DNA of 64,000 nucleotides from Protula sp. h YS-2021. Lineage: Eukaryota; Annelida; Polychaeta; Sabellida; Serpulidae. A model generated the notes under the pieces. The model saw nothing but the letters and a program-made list of their open reading frames with translations. It ran no database searches and was not told the origin of the DNA. The stretch is from assembly GCA_949752745.1 (NCBI GenBank), contig OX457026.1, positions 44,361,239-44,425,238 of the forward strand, given 5' to 3'. The translations under genes and the position numbers were made by a program. Shown here one piece after another: positions 47,107-58,745 of the stretch; within the stretch, counting starts at the first letter, position 1, and every line of letters starts with the position of its first letter.

Positions 47107-47461
47107 TATGGCTTGTGCTACTTGACTCGACTTGGGAATTTTTTATTTCGGGGGGAATTTTTGATGAAAATACCTCAAAATGCATTTTCTCCTGCAGTTT
47201 TGATCAAATATCATTTGTTTTGTGGCTGAGGCATGCTTAGGGTGTCGAGAATATGGCCTGTCTTTTTCAGTCGATGAGAGAATTTTTGAAGAAAAAAATT
47301 CAAAATGCATTTCCTCCTACAGTTTTTATCAGATTTCATTTATTTTCGATATGAGCCGTCTCTAGGGGGTCATGCATACGGCTTGTGCTTTTTGAGTGAA
47401 TTGGAAAACTTTTGAATTTTTTCGGAATTTTTGAAAAAAAAATTAAATGAATCTCCTCCTA

Positions 47462-49682
47462 CAGCGCATAAACGCAAGTTAAATGAACTTGCACAGTAGT
47501 CAGATTTAAACACCGCACATCGACGCAAGTTAAATAAACATTCGCAGTAGTCCAAATTAAGTACTCCGCATCGATGCAAGTTAAATAAACATGCGCATTG
47601 GTCCGAAATGTGAACTGCGCATCGACGGAGGATAAATAAAGATGCGAACTGGTCCAAAATAAGCACAGCTCATCAACGCAGGTTAAATAAACATGCGCAC
47701 TGGTCCGAAAAAAGAACTACGCTTCGACATAAGTTGAATAGACATGCGCAGTGGTCTGAAATGCAAACCGCGCATCAACGCAGCCTAAAGAAACATGCGC
47801 ACTGGTCCGAAATGCGAACCGTACATCGAGGCAAATTAAATAAGCATGCGCAGTGGTCCGAAATGCGAACCGCGCATCAACGCAAGTTAAATTAATATGC
47901 GCACTGGTCTGAAATGAGAACCACGCATCAACACAAGTTAAATAAACATGGGCACTGGCCTGAAATGCGAACCGCGCATCGACGGAAGTTAAATAAACAT
48001 GCGATCCGGTCCAAAATAAGCACCGCACATCAACGCAAGTTAAACAAACATGCGCACTTGTCCGAAAAAAAGGACCACGCATCCACGCAAGTTGAATAGA
48101 CATGCGTAGTGGTCTGAAATGAGAACCGCGCATCAACGCAAGTTAAATAAACATGCGCAGTGGTCCGAAGAAAGAACTATGAATCGACGCAAGTTGAATA
48201 GACATAAAAGTCGGGCATCGACGGGACTTAAATAAACATGCGTTCTGGTCCGAAACGCAAATCGCGCGTCAACGCAAGTTAAATGAACCTGCTCACTTGT
48301 CCCAAAATGCGAACTGCGCTTCAGCGCAACCTAAAGAAACAGGTATACTGGTCAGAAATGCGAACCGGATATCAACGCAAATTAAATAAACATGCACACT
48401 GGTCCGAATTGCGAACCGCACATAAGCGTAAGTTAAATAAACATTTGCACCGGTCCAAAATAAGTACCGATCATCAACACAAGTTAAATAAATATGCGCA
48501 GTGGTCCAAAATGCGAACCACGCATCAACACAAGTTAAAATAAAACATGCGCGCTGGTCCGAAATGCGAACTGCCCATTAACGCAACTTAAATAACATGC
48601 GCACTATTCAAAATAAGAACTGCGCATCAATGCAACTTAAATAAACATGCGCACTGGTCCAGAATAAGAACCGCGCATCAACTCAAGAAATATGCGCATT
48701 GACCTGAAATAAGAACCGCGCATCGACGCACGTTAAATAAACATAAGCAGTGGTTCGAAATGCGAACCACGCTCCAACGCAAGTTAAATAAACATTTTCA
48801 CTGGTCCAAAATAAGCACTGCGCATCAACGCAAGTTAAATAAACATGCGCACTGGGCCGAAATTCAAACCGCGCATAAACGCAAGTTAAATAAACATGCG
48901 TAATGATCCGAAATTCGAACTGCTCATCAGCGCAAGTTAAATAAACATGCGCACTTCTCCGAAATTCGAACCGCGCATCAACGCAAGTTAAATAAACGTG
49001 CGCAGTGGTTCGAAATGCGAACCACGCTCCAACGCACGTTAAATAAACATTTGCACTGGTCCAAAATAAGCACTGCGCATCAACGCAAGTTAAATAAACA
49101 TGCACACTGGTCCAAAAAGCAAACCGCGCACCAACGCAAGTTAAATAAACATAGGCACACGTCCAAAATAAGCACCGTGCATCAACGCAAGTTAAATAAA
49201 CATGCAAACTGGTCCGAAATGCGAACCGCGCATCAAGGCAACCTATGGAAACTTGTGCACTTGTCCAAAATAAGTACCGCTCATCAACGCAAGTACAATA
49301 AACATGCGTATTGGTCTAGAATAAGAATCGCGCATCGACGCAAGGTAAATAAACATGCGCAGTGATCCGAAATACGAACCGCCCATCAACACAATGTAAA
49401 TAAAGATGCGCATTGATCCGAAATAAGAACCGCACATCAACAAAAGGTAAATAAACATGCGCACTGATCCGAAATAAGAACCGCACATTCACAAAAGGTG
49501 AAAAAAAAACATGGGCGCTCGTCAGAAATGCGAACCGCACATCAACGCAAGTTAAATAAACATGTGCACTGTTCCAAAATGAGAGCCGCGCATCTACGCA
49601 AAATTAAATAAACATGCGCACTTGTCTGAATAAGAACCGCGCATCAAGGCAAGTTACATAAATATGCGCACTGGTCCGAAAT
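47462..49682 (+). repeat. 51-bp satellite array, copy 2
   Basis: It has the same unit and orientation as 2228-5545, about 43 units, lacking the internal ~900-bp duplication of copy 1. Open frames on both strands are again by-products of the 17-codon period. Confidence 0.9.
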
Positions 49683-49946
49683 GCGATCGTTGTTTGAAGC
49701 TATCTATGGCAGACTATCCAGTCTACCAGAGATAAAAAAATCTGTTTCCCATTTTTCTGGGAAAGAAATCTTTGTATGCATTTATCGGTATATGTTCTGG
49801 TCCGGTGCTAAATTAATTATTGGGCTAGCTCTTTGCCGTCTCATCTTTTGAAGCCCAATTTTTCAGTAAAATTCCCTTGCTCATGCACGCTGGAATTGGT
49901 CTTCTTGCTTTTCGTAAGCTGGGACTTTGTCCTTGGACAAACTTGT

Positions 49947-50815
49947 TTTTTTGTATTTCATATGCCGGGAATAACTAAAATGGGTATTGAAAAATATTAC
50001 ACGACATTAATTTTAGAAATTAAGACCGTTTTAAGGGGGAAATTTTAAGTTAAAATTATGGGTGATAATTCGTGATAGCTGGGATTCGTGACCAGCTGAG
50101 GTTCTAATGTTTATCTTAATTTCTCGTTTAATTTACCAAATTACCTTTTTATGGTACGAATATAGTTACTAAATTTAATAATATTGTCGTTTTCAGCTGT
50201 GGGAGGTTTGAACAACGTCCCTAAACCTTTAAGAATCAAATGCATATTTAATGTTCGTATTTGAAAATGGCGGTTGTTTACATGTTGCCTTGGCAGATGC
50301 GTAGGAATTTATTCACAAAAATAGGGGAAAATGGCTAATTTTTAGCGTTTTGAATGTAGTTATTGGTGAAATATCAGAAAGTTGGTATTAAAATAATTGT
50401 TAAAGTTTTATATATTTCAAAGTAGTGTTTAGTGGTAAAAGTACTCGTAACGAAGTGAACTAGTTCGGGTCGTGGAGAGTTACGACTGTGTTGCTAGCGT
50501 TGTTTATGTTGACACCAGCCCAAAAAAAAAGTCCAGAACGTATTAGGCGCTTACTTCAAGATCATTTAAGTGTAGAATTATTTACTCCAGTGTTTGTGCA
50601 ATAATTTTTAAAAATTACACTTAACATCATTTTACACACCACAAACACGATAAACCGATTAGTATATAATCAACCTATCAATTTGACTTTGTTTGCTGAT
50701 AAAGTTTAGAAAAATTGATTTTTTCATATTTTTTAAAGGTTATAAGTCTTATAACCTTTCTTATGTGTATACTCACTCCCTCAAATTAAAAAAAGTGATG
50801 TTATAAATTTGAAAA
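49947..50815. other. No gene seen (right interior of the TIR element)
   Basis: AT-rich unique sequence. GTTTACATGTTGCC and other words do not match known families. A short inverted repeat (GGTTATAAG/CTTATAACC) lies at 50737-50757. Confidence 0.4.
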
Positions 50816-50921
50816 GTTGTATATTCCGTGTATATACGACGGCAATTTGAAAAGTGGTATATTCCGTGCATATACGACGAACATTGAAATGTCGTATATT
50901 CCGTGTATATACGACTAAAAA
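50816..50921 (-). repeat. 37-bp palindromic minisatellite, right (inverted)
   Basis: Three units of GTATATTCCGTGTATATACGAC type are the reverse complement of the left units at 44221-44515. Confidence 0.8.
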
Positions 50922-51394
50922 ATGGAGTAGGCTATTCTGACACATCACTTTCACTCAAGGTGTTACGTTTAAACAATTTATCATAACACAGCAAACAATT
51001 AATTGCGCTAAAAATAATAATATTTCTTATTTGCTTGACATATTCTTATTTTAAATAATAGCTTGTTGGAAATTAAATCAGCGGTTGTGAGTTAAGCATT
51101 AATGTTGGCTGTGCATCTGTGAGATATTAAAAAGTATGCATAACAGGTGTGAATGTACTTTCGTAATTATAAATGACAAATAATGCTATAAGTCTGCATT
51201 AAAAAAATTAAAGAAGAATGTATTGGTTATCTTTCGACATAACCCCCCCCCCCCATCTCCCCACCCCACGTAAGATAATATATGGTGAAGATGCCAGTCG
51301 GTCACGGACACCGGTACCTGTCATGAAGCGAAGTGAATAAAACTCTAAAAATTTACCGTCACTCGGACAACTAAAATTTCGTGAAATTTTCTTC

Positions 51395-51905
51395 ATGAAT
51401 ACACGTAGTAAGGCTAATATAGTGAACAGCACTCCCATTGATGGTCAGATATCAACAGATGCCGAACGGTTCATTCCTGGATTTCGAACAAAGGTGGAAC
51501 GCAACAAAATTAAAAATGAAAAACTGTTTCACCATTTTAAAGTGCTATTGAAGGGACCAGCAGCAATTTTGGGTTCAGGGATACAAATTTGAACAGCTGC
51601 GAAATTTTGGAAGCACTAAGTGATATTTCGGGCAAATGGTTCTTATACGAAGACGGAAACAAATACGCATTGCATCGACTTCAACGATTACACAATGCGC
51701 CCCGAGGAAATGCCAGATCAGTTTATAGATGCAGTGATCCAAAAAGGGAGGTTATTAAGAGAGAATATGACATTGAAGCAAGGAGAAAAGGGGTAAAGTA
51801 TGATTCGTTGCGTTTGCGTTGTAGAGCTAAAACACTTCAGATGAGGGAAATATCACCGATGAGGAACATGTAAAAGAAGCTGAAGATTTAGGGATAAACA
51901 TAAGT
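51395..51905 (+). pseudogene. Gag-like remnant, frameshifted
   Basis: A 65-codon frame from 51395 includes DAERFIPGFRTK and FHHFKVLLKGPAAILG, which resembles the capsid region of retrotransposon Gag ('LKGPA'). After its stop another frame at about 51678-51770 reads DFNDYTMRPEEMPDQFID, similar to the next capsid helix. No nucleocapsid or pol follows. Assignment is by motif impression only; a broken host gene cannot be excluded. Confidence 0.35.
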
Positions 51906-52220
51906 GAAACTAACTTGAGTGAACAAGAAAAATGAAAACTTACGCCATAGTACCCTCATACCTGTTTAAGGCTAAACTTATTAAAAAGGCTGTATTAAAT
52001 ATCAACAGACAAAAAAAGACTAATAAATAGATGAAATGGAAAGAAATGGTATTACAAACGGAACGATTCCCCGATTCCTCGTTGGCGAGACGAGGAATGC
52101 AAATCCTCAAGGATTTTGGCCAATCCTTGGTTCTCACGAGGAATAGTGCAGTACATAGTAATAAATACAAAATACAGGAAAACCAATACTTTACGTTCAT
52201 GTATAGCACACTCTTTTTGA

Positions 52221-52322
52221 AACCTACAAGAGCTAGTTCCTATTATTACCAAAACATTTTTGGCAATTCCGGCGACAAGCATTAGCAGTGAGCGCCTATT
52301 TTCTGCAGCGTGTAGTCGGTAA
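52221..52322 (+). pseudogene. hAT transposase C-terminal dimerisation fragment
   Basis: A 33-codon stretch ends ITKTFLAIPATSISSERLFS followed by AACSR and a stop. The LAIPATS-SSERLFSAA signature is the conserved C-terminal dimerisation motif of hAT transposases. Upstream in the same frame is a TGA at 52218-52220. Ends of the parent element were not found. Confidence 0.75.
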
Positions 52323-52579
52323 GCACAGGGTGAATGTCCATCATTTTGTCATCACAACTCGTCAGAAAATACTGGTCCGATTCACACCAAACTTCCGCAG
52401 AAAATAGAACTTGACGTAAACTAGTTCTATCAATATTTTTTATTTATCATTAAAGCTGTTTTCATAAAGATCAAATCAATACCCAAAGACAGGGTAATTT
52501 TTCCTTTCTGCTGCCATGAGGAAAAGGCTGATGCTTGCTGTGCTTAGTTAACACTTTGCAAGACGAAGTCTTCCAAAGT

Positions 52580-53281
52580 TATCCCCCGTGAAACGGAGGG
52601 ATATAGTTTTGAACTTTTCGGTCTGTCCGTCTGTCATGCCTCAGTCTCGCGCGCCTACAGGCCACATTAATACATGCATCCGTTTCAAATTTTGCACAGC
52701 GCTTCTCTGGACCCTTCCGCAGTGCAGTGACCAAGAATTTTTTGGATCGGGCAAAAATCAACAAAATGGCGGACTTTTGAAAATTGGCACTGGACTTAGC
52801 GTATGTACGGTAGTCTCACGCGCCTACAGGCCACATTAGTACATGGATTCGTTTCAAATCTTTTACACGGCCTCTCTGGACCGCTTCCACAGTGCAAACG
52901 ACTAAGAATTTTCCGGATCGGAAAAAAATTGACAAAATGGAGGACTTTTGAAAATTGGCACTGGACTAAGCGTATATACGGCAGTCTCACCCGCCTACAG
53001 GCCACATTTATAGATGAATTCATTTCATATTTTGTACACGGGTTCCTTGGGACCTTCCGCAGTGCAGTGATCAAGAATTTTCCGGATGGGACTTGACGCA
53101 GTGGCGGATTTTTCAAAATCAGCGCTGTACTAAGCGTACCTACCACATTCTCACGCGCCTACTGGTTAATGAATTGATTCGTCTAAATGTTAGACACTAC
53201 GTCTACCTATCCTTCCACTTTTAAATTTTACGTAGTCAACACGCAACAGCCTTACACAAACCATATCCCCCACGGGGGATA
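52580..53281. repeat. Repeat between facing CCCCCGT hairpins, with three ~170-bp units
   Basis: The hairpin at 52582-52600 (ATCCCCCGT/ACGGAGGGAT) is followed by ATATAGTTTTGAAC. At 53265-53280 a hairpin (ATCCCCC/GGGGGAT) is in the opposite orientation. Between them three units at about 52640, 52812 and 52983 share CTCACGCGCCTACAGGCCAC, TGCAGTG and GGACTTTTGAAAATTGGCAC. The small open frames on both strands repeat with the units. Confidence 0.65.
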
Positions 53282-53289
53282 GACGTACT

Positions 53290-55630
53290 CCTCGAGACGT
53301 AGTCAAGTGTCATATGCTTTGGTATTAGAGCACCCGTGAGATTTTCATTTGCTATTACGTCACAGCTGAAGCCTGCTGTAAACACAGTGGATGTTTTGGC
53401 GCATTGCTGAAAAAAAATTGCCAAAATAGCGACTTGTTGTGTCCGGTTGGGGTCTGCGCCTTCGACGATGGCTTGTTGTAGTAAAATCTTGACTGACGCC
53501 AATTACACAGCCTTTACTGTCTTGAAATTTTAGTTGAAAGTTATACTTACATATCATAAATCTTGACTCAGTATTCGTTAGCTGGGGAATTGTCCATGGG
53601 CAATCTTGTTTGTTTAGGAGACGGCGTGTGTAACCAGAGAAGGCAGTAAGACTTTGAAGCCTCGTGCTGCCCTTCTTTAATGTAAAGCGCTATAGGTTTG
53701 AAAAAGGAGGCAGTCGCCCAATCAGTGAGCGCAGAAACATCTAAATAGAATAAGCAGTTCAAAGAAACCTCGATTTTTTGTGGCTTTGCATTCATCAAAA
53801 TAACGTTTAAATAATGTGCTGAAAATGAACCATGTTAGCAGCTGTCAAAAATTTGAAAAAAAAAAACTAGGAAGAGGCGAATATTTATAACTTTCGTAAA
53901 ATAACAGCACATAGTGTGGTATCTGGACAGGTGCGTAAGTGGGAATGTGTGGGGTGTCATCTGTTTAAATAATGTAAACATGTCAGGGAGTACGCCGGGT
54001 AATCGCGTATATCGGATAAAGGAGTAATATCACTTGTGAAATTGGTCATGCGATTAACCATTGTCGCCTTTACTGCACTTTGCAGTGATTTTGTAGGCAT
54101 AAACCCTTCCAGTCTCCCTGTCTTGCCTGATGTCTGGTCATTATCTCGCCTAGGCACCCATACTTTGTATCGCGAGAATCACGACACACATTGTTCGCAT
54201 TGTTGCTGTATATAGTTCTTTTCGTTTGCAGTCTCTGAAGTTACTGTACACATCGCCATACTTCTTCCTTGACTGCTACTACGTTCACGAGCCTCCTTCT
54301 CATGACAACCAGTGCGAAGTAAGAGTCTCTTGAATTTTGTTGCAAATATTACAAGCAAAGAGATCATGCGACGTCATTACGTCAGAAATATTTCAGTAAG
54401 GCAAAGTGAGATTGACTTCAAACTTTGGTATAGTTAATCGGTGGATAGCGGTATAGCAGAGCATGAAACGCGTAAGGGAAATAAATGGAAGGCATGTGAC
54501 GTCATTACGTAACAATATTTAGTGTCCTGTTTTTCTTTTGCTGACTCCCACCGCCCCTCCCCCCCCCCCCCCCCCCCCCGTCAGGTTCTCTTGTAGACTA
54601 CGTGTTTTAAGTAAGCTTGTGTTTTTACTTACTGCGCTGGGAATTACAGGGTTTTATAGCATTATGTAAGCTATGTAAAATTATGTAAGCCAACTTTATG
54701 GCATTATAAGTCATAACTTGCTGCAAGTGGCTTTTTTATGGGAACCACAGCAAGCGATAGGTCTAAATGATTCAACTGATTCAGGGAGGTGTGTAAATAA
54801 ACGGTAAAAATATAACATTCCTGAAACTACCCTAAAATTACATTGCACACATTTCTTCAGCAAACTGTAATTCAAAGACGGGGACAGATGAATACGAACG
54901 AGAGGACAAGGCGTTTTTGCAAGGACATTGAACTATGCTTTTTAACCCAGGTCGCAATTGGCTACATGAGCTGTAACTATCGTGTTGATCCATTTTGACG
55001 AATTTTTGATCCAAATTTCGAAATGGTCTTACATAAGTGACCTTTGTTTTCGCTACCTCTCTGGCACTTCTCATCGAATCGAAGTAAAATTTTGTGGAAA
55101 TATGGTTCATTAAGGGGGACCCATTATTTTACTTTTGTAATGTGCCGATTTTTTCCCGAATCTAGCGAACCGATCATCACTTTGCAAATAAAGCCTACTC
55201 CTTATACAAATTTTGTTAAATTTGCCCGAAATTTTGCATGAATGTAGTCGGGATCAAGGGTAAAAAGGTTCTAATTTTTTTCTGCGAATTAGCGGAATTC
55301 CAAAGTTCGCCAACAGTAATTCCCTATACATGTTCTATTCCCTATGAAATATTTAACTTTGGTGCCTCCGGTGCACCTGGGGCAAATTATGTAATTTATT
55401 TTTTTTCTGCTTTTTATGGATTTCATGGGTGTGGATTGAGCTGAGAATTGGTGGCAGGTTTATGCAAAGTAAATTGTAACAAGGCATGCAGTTGGCTTAA
55501 AAATGTCATATGATACATAGCTGCCAGAAAAAAACACAGTGCAGAGAGCTTAAGCAATCAAAATGGCCGTGTCCATGCTGATTTGAAAGACTCTGTATGT
55601 AAGGCATTTCAAGAAAGCAATGTTATGTTC
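53290..55630. other. No gene seen
   Basis: Mixed sequence with a poly-C run at about 54558-54580 and a fragment of GTCTCCCC-family body near 54370-54530 (ACGTCATTACGT, GATTGACTTCAAACTT). Frames of up to 90 codons lack motifs. Confidence 0.4.
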
Positions 55631-55679
55631 TTGTGGTGCGCATAGCCTCAAGTCAACAAATAACAAATAAAGTAAATAC

Positions 55680-55878
55680 ATGTATAAATAAATATTATAT
55701 TAATGATAGTAATAATAATAATAATACTAATAATGGTAATAATAATAATACTAATAATAAATCGTTGTATAATCACAACAGCAATAATAACAATGGTGAT
55801 GATAATAATAATAATTATTATTATTATAAAAATAATACTATTTAGCAATAGTATTAAACCCCCCCCCCCCCCCCCCCC
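55680..55878. repeat. AAT-rich microsatellite and poly-C run
   Basis: Imperfect AAT/ATT repeats are followed by 20 C residues at 55859-55878. The Asn-, Tyr- or Ile-rich frames over it are compositional. Confidence 0.9.
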
Positions 55879-55879
55879 A

Positions 55880-56131
55880 CATTTTTGTGGTTCGCCAAAA
55901 ATTGGAGGAAATATTAGCGACAAAGCTATTTTTCTCGAAAAATCGTAACATACCGCCAGGAAAATAGCCTCATTGCCTTTTAATTTTAGGTGATAGTGGC
56001 ACACAGTACTACCTACCTGGCTATTACTTTTTGGCAATTCGTCAAAAATTTGCGGGAAAATTGGTCAAAACCCAATTTCCTTTAAAACAATTATCCTCCT
56101 ATGGTTTCAGCAGAAACTTTGGCATGAGTCT
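55880..56131. repeat. Left part of a ~160-bp degenerate array
   Basis: Units carry TTGGCGGAAATATTGGCGA, CCAGGAAAATAG.CT.ATTG and CTACCTACCTGGCTATTACT. The array resumes at 58873 after the nested elements. Confidence 0.65.
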
Positions 56132-56574
56132 GTACTCGCTAGCGGTGGTATTCGAAAACCAAAACAGGGTTCGAATATTCGGGAGCAATATTCGAATATT
56201 ATTCGAATACTTTTTGAAATTGTGGGCATTTTTGCATTGACATCCACATTATTACTTCTACCCCAAAAATTTGTCAGTGATGTGTGGTGTGTATTATTGT
56301 GTAATATGAGGCTGCATTATCATAAACTCTTCAGAAAACAAACGTGCAGTGAACATCAAACTTTTATTTCGTTTTAAGAGATCTTAAAATACCTATTTCA
56401 AGTATGTTCAAGCAAAATCAAAGTTTTGAGTAACGTCAACAGAAACAAGAGCACCGGAACGCTGCAAATCCACTCGCCCTACGCAAAATATGGTAAATTT
56501 CGACCTGAATCATTACTAAATAAATGAAAAGTCGGACAAACTGAATACGAGGTGCACAACTACAACATATGAGG

Positions 56575-58231
56575 GGGTTTGGACAACTCGGCCCATTACC
56601 AACTCGGCCCACTACCAACTCGGACCAATTTTGGACAACTCAGCCCAAACTTTTTTGGACGACTCGGCCCACTTTTACCGACTCGGCCAATTGTGAAAGA
56701 CGACTCGGCCCCTTTTTTTTGCCACTTTACTATTTACTATTTGGGTTTTCTTGATGATTTTGATTAGACCTAGCAGCCCTTTTATGAAAAAGTTATGATT
56801 TTTAATACGATTTAATCAAACAATGCAAGACGGGAGACATTTGATACATGAGATTATGAAAGGCGGGAGATGTTTCTTACGATATGCATTGTTTTTCACG
56901 ATGACAGGGATGACTGCAACTGATGAATACTCCGGTGTTATTGAGCCCAACTGCAATTTTTGCCACCTTCGATTGCATTTCTTATGACGATTGCATTTCT
57001 TATGTTTTTCACAATGACAGAGATGACTGAATGTCACAAACATCAAATATTACAATACCCATTTAACACACCATTCTACGGTTTATGACGGGGATACAAA
57101 TATCACTCACCATTCATTTCATGTGTTATGGTGATAATGGGTCATTTTACACACCAAAAACTGCATTTCAACCCTCTTTAAACTTGGTTCTTAAAAATTG
57201 TAAAAAATGCAATTAAAATAATGTTGTTCACGTGGTCGCGTGCACTGGTACAGATTACAATTCCCATCACTCTCAACCAAAATAACCGAATTTTATGAGC
57301 GACTTGCAATTGATTTTACTCACGAGTGTTATATTGCAAGTGCAATTAATTGTTTACAACAATAATAAGGCCCCAACCCTTCGGATTGGGGCCTATAGGT
57401 TTGGGGTGTCCGTCCGTCCGTCTGTCCGTCATCGCTTTATACCCGTATGAATTTGGGGGGCGGTTGGGGCCTGCTTGTGTTTCACAAATACTTACTGGTT
57501 GCTATTCATTTCAATCAAAGGTAACACTCAAGCTCCCTTGATGTGCAATCAAACCTTCGATCTAACAATCACAGAGCACTATAAAGGTGTCAGAAGAACT
57601 GTTCTTGTTTTGAACAAAACATCTTTCATCTTAAAATAACACAGAGTACATAAGTAAATTATATTTTTTATAAACTGCGTCTAAATAATTCTGTTATTGT
57701 CATGAGCATTAATTCAGTTGCTTGATTGCATTAAAACCTGTGATTCTTGGTGCCGAGATTTCAAAATTGGTGCTGATAATCTTCCGATTTTTTTTTCACA
57801 ATTAAAATGGTGTGTAAAAATATTTAATGTTTGGTGCCGACTTTGAAAGGTGGTACCAGCTTGCCCATAGAAAATGGCGCTGACTTGTCCAAAAACTACC
57901 GATAATGTTTCGTGCTTACTCAGGTGCCGACCTGTCCATACCCCTTGTAAAAGTTTGTTTTTCTGTGCATTAATCTCATACTATCATTCACAATTAGAAG
58001 TAGTTTGTCCTCCTAACATATGTATAATCGACAATGGACAAGCACTTCTTCCATAAATGACACTAAAAAAACTGATATATTTAGAGAAAATTTTCGATAA
58101 AAATGTTTTTGGCCGAGTTGGTAATTTGGGCCGAGGCGTCTTTCACGAATGTGCCGAGTTGTTCGAAAGCTGGGACGAGTCGTCTTTCGCGATGGGCCGA
58201 GTAAGTAATGGGCCGAGTTGTCCAAAGACCC
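56575..58231. mobile_element. 1.66-kb MITE with CTCGGCC subterminal repeats and 8-bp duplication
   Basis: The left end GGGTTTGGACAACTCGGCCC and the right end read inverted GGGTCTTTGGACAACTCGGC form inverted repeats. ATATGAGG flanks both (56567-56574, 58232-58239). The neighbouring tandem unit at 58398-58440 reads ACAACTACAATACATGAGGA through the same place and acts as an empty site. About eight ACTCGGCC words lie inside each end in opposite orientations. The interior has a second, unrelated hairpin head (57369) and no transposase. An 8-bp duplication fits hAT, P, Merlin or KDZ types. Confidence 0.85.
57369..57432 (+). repeat. Hairpin head GGCCCCAA with CCGT run
   Basis: Arms GGCCCCAA (57369-57376) and TTGGGGCC (57386-57393) are followed by TATAGG and a (CCGT)n/(CTGT)n run. 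It has the plan of the other heads, but the body is short or unrecognised; it lies within the MITE. Confidence 0.7.
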
Positions 58232-58640
58232 ATATGAGGAGTAACTCTGTACAGGATTTAAAATGTGTGTGCTTACCCGTTCGTCGGACTTGTGCATACA
58301 AGACTTGGATCATATAGCCTTTATAGCCGAAAAATATGCCAAGTTTCGACCTCAATTTTGGCTAAATAAAGGAAAAGTCGGACAAACTGAATACGAGGTG
58401 TACAACTACAATACATGAGGAGTAAATCTGTATAGGATTTGAAATGTGTGTGCTTACCCGTTCGGAGGAGTTGTGCATACAAGACCACTACCCAAAAGCG
58501 TGACGTACGGACGGGCTAAACAAATCCTATATCCCCTTCGCCAACAAAGTCGGGCGAGTGGGATAATAAGGTGTATCACTATATCTATGTAATGCCGAGG
58601 AACAAAACCAAGCCCTGCCAGTTTCTGTGCAACTGAAAAT

Positions 58641-58745
58641 CTACGAATTCTCATTAAGGAAACTATGGATATTGATATTTTCCGGTCTCAGCTGAGACCT
58701 TTTCTTTGTAACGATGTTGCCTGCAAGGCTAAAAATTCTCTCTTC
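58641..58745 (-). pseudogene. hAT transposase C-terminal fragment
   Basis: On the minus strand 34 codons start EERIFSLAGNIVTKKRSQLR, continue PENINIHSFLNEN and end in a stop. The ER-FS-AGNIVT-RS-L-PE pattern is the end of the hAT dimerisation domain. A TAA precedes it, and only about 100 bp separate it from the TIR, so the rest of the gene has been lost by internal deletion. Confidence 0.85.

Larger units (their letters stand above)
44929..49946 (+). mobile_element. Hairpin-headed repeat carrying a 51-bp satellite, copy 2
   Basis: It matches 892-5809 from TTTTTAGCCCAGCTTACGG to the terminal hairpin (49926-49941) and CTTGT. It differs by the Tc1/mariner-like insertion at 45916-47106, a shorter satellite array, and small indels. 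It lies inside the 7-kb TIR element. Sub-repeats run at 45058-45915 and 47107-47460. Confidence 0.7.
44055..51067. mobile_element. 7-kb TIR element with palindromic subterminal repeats
   Basis: The left end AACAAGCTATTATTTAAGAT and the right end, read inverted as AACAAGCTATTATTTAAAAT, match at nearly every base for about 45 bp and again near GTGAAAGTGATGTGT. GGAA lies just outside both ends (44051-44054, 51068-51071), a perfect 4-bp target duplication. Inside each end are 37-bp repeats with a palindrome, in inverted orientation. The interior holds a tRNA-like segment and the second copy of the satellite-bearing repeat. No transposase is visible; superfamilies with 4-bp duplications are possible relatives. 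Confidence 0.75.
56430..58566 (-). mobile_element. Minus-strand hairpin-headed repeat inside the hAT-like element
   Basis: The head is at 58531-58564 (imperfect hairpin, on the minus strand ATCCCACTCGCCCGACTTTG then GGCGAAGGGGATATAG), followed leftward by CCCGTCCGTACGTCAC. Two ~180-bp tandem units share AGTCGGACAAACTGAATACG and GTGTGTGCTTACCCGTTCG; the left unit is split by the MITE at 56575-58231. The left end is uncertain. Confidence 0.6.

Noticed and set aside
55633..56037. Asn-rich and Ile-rich frames on both strands
   Set aside because: They are translations of AAT-rich microsatellite sequence.
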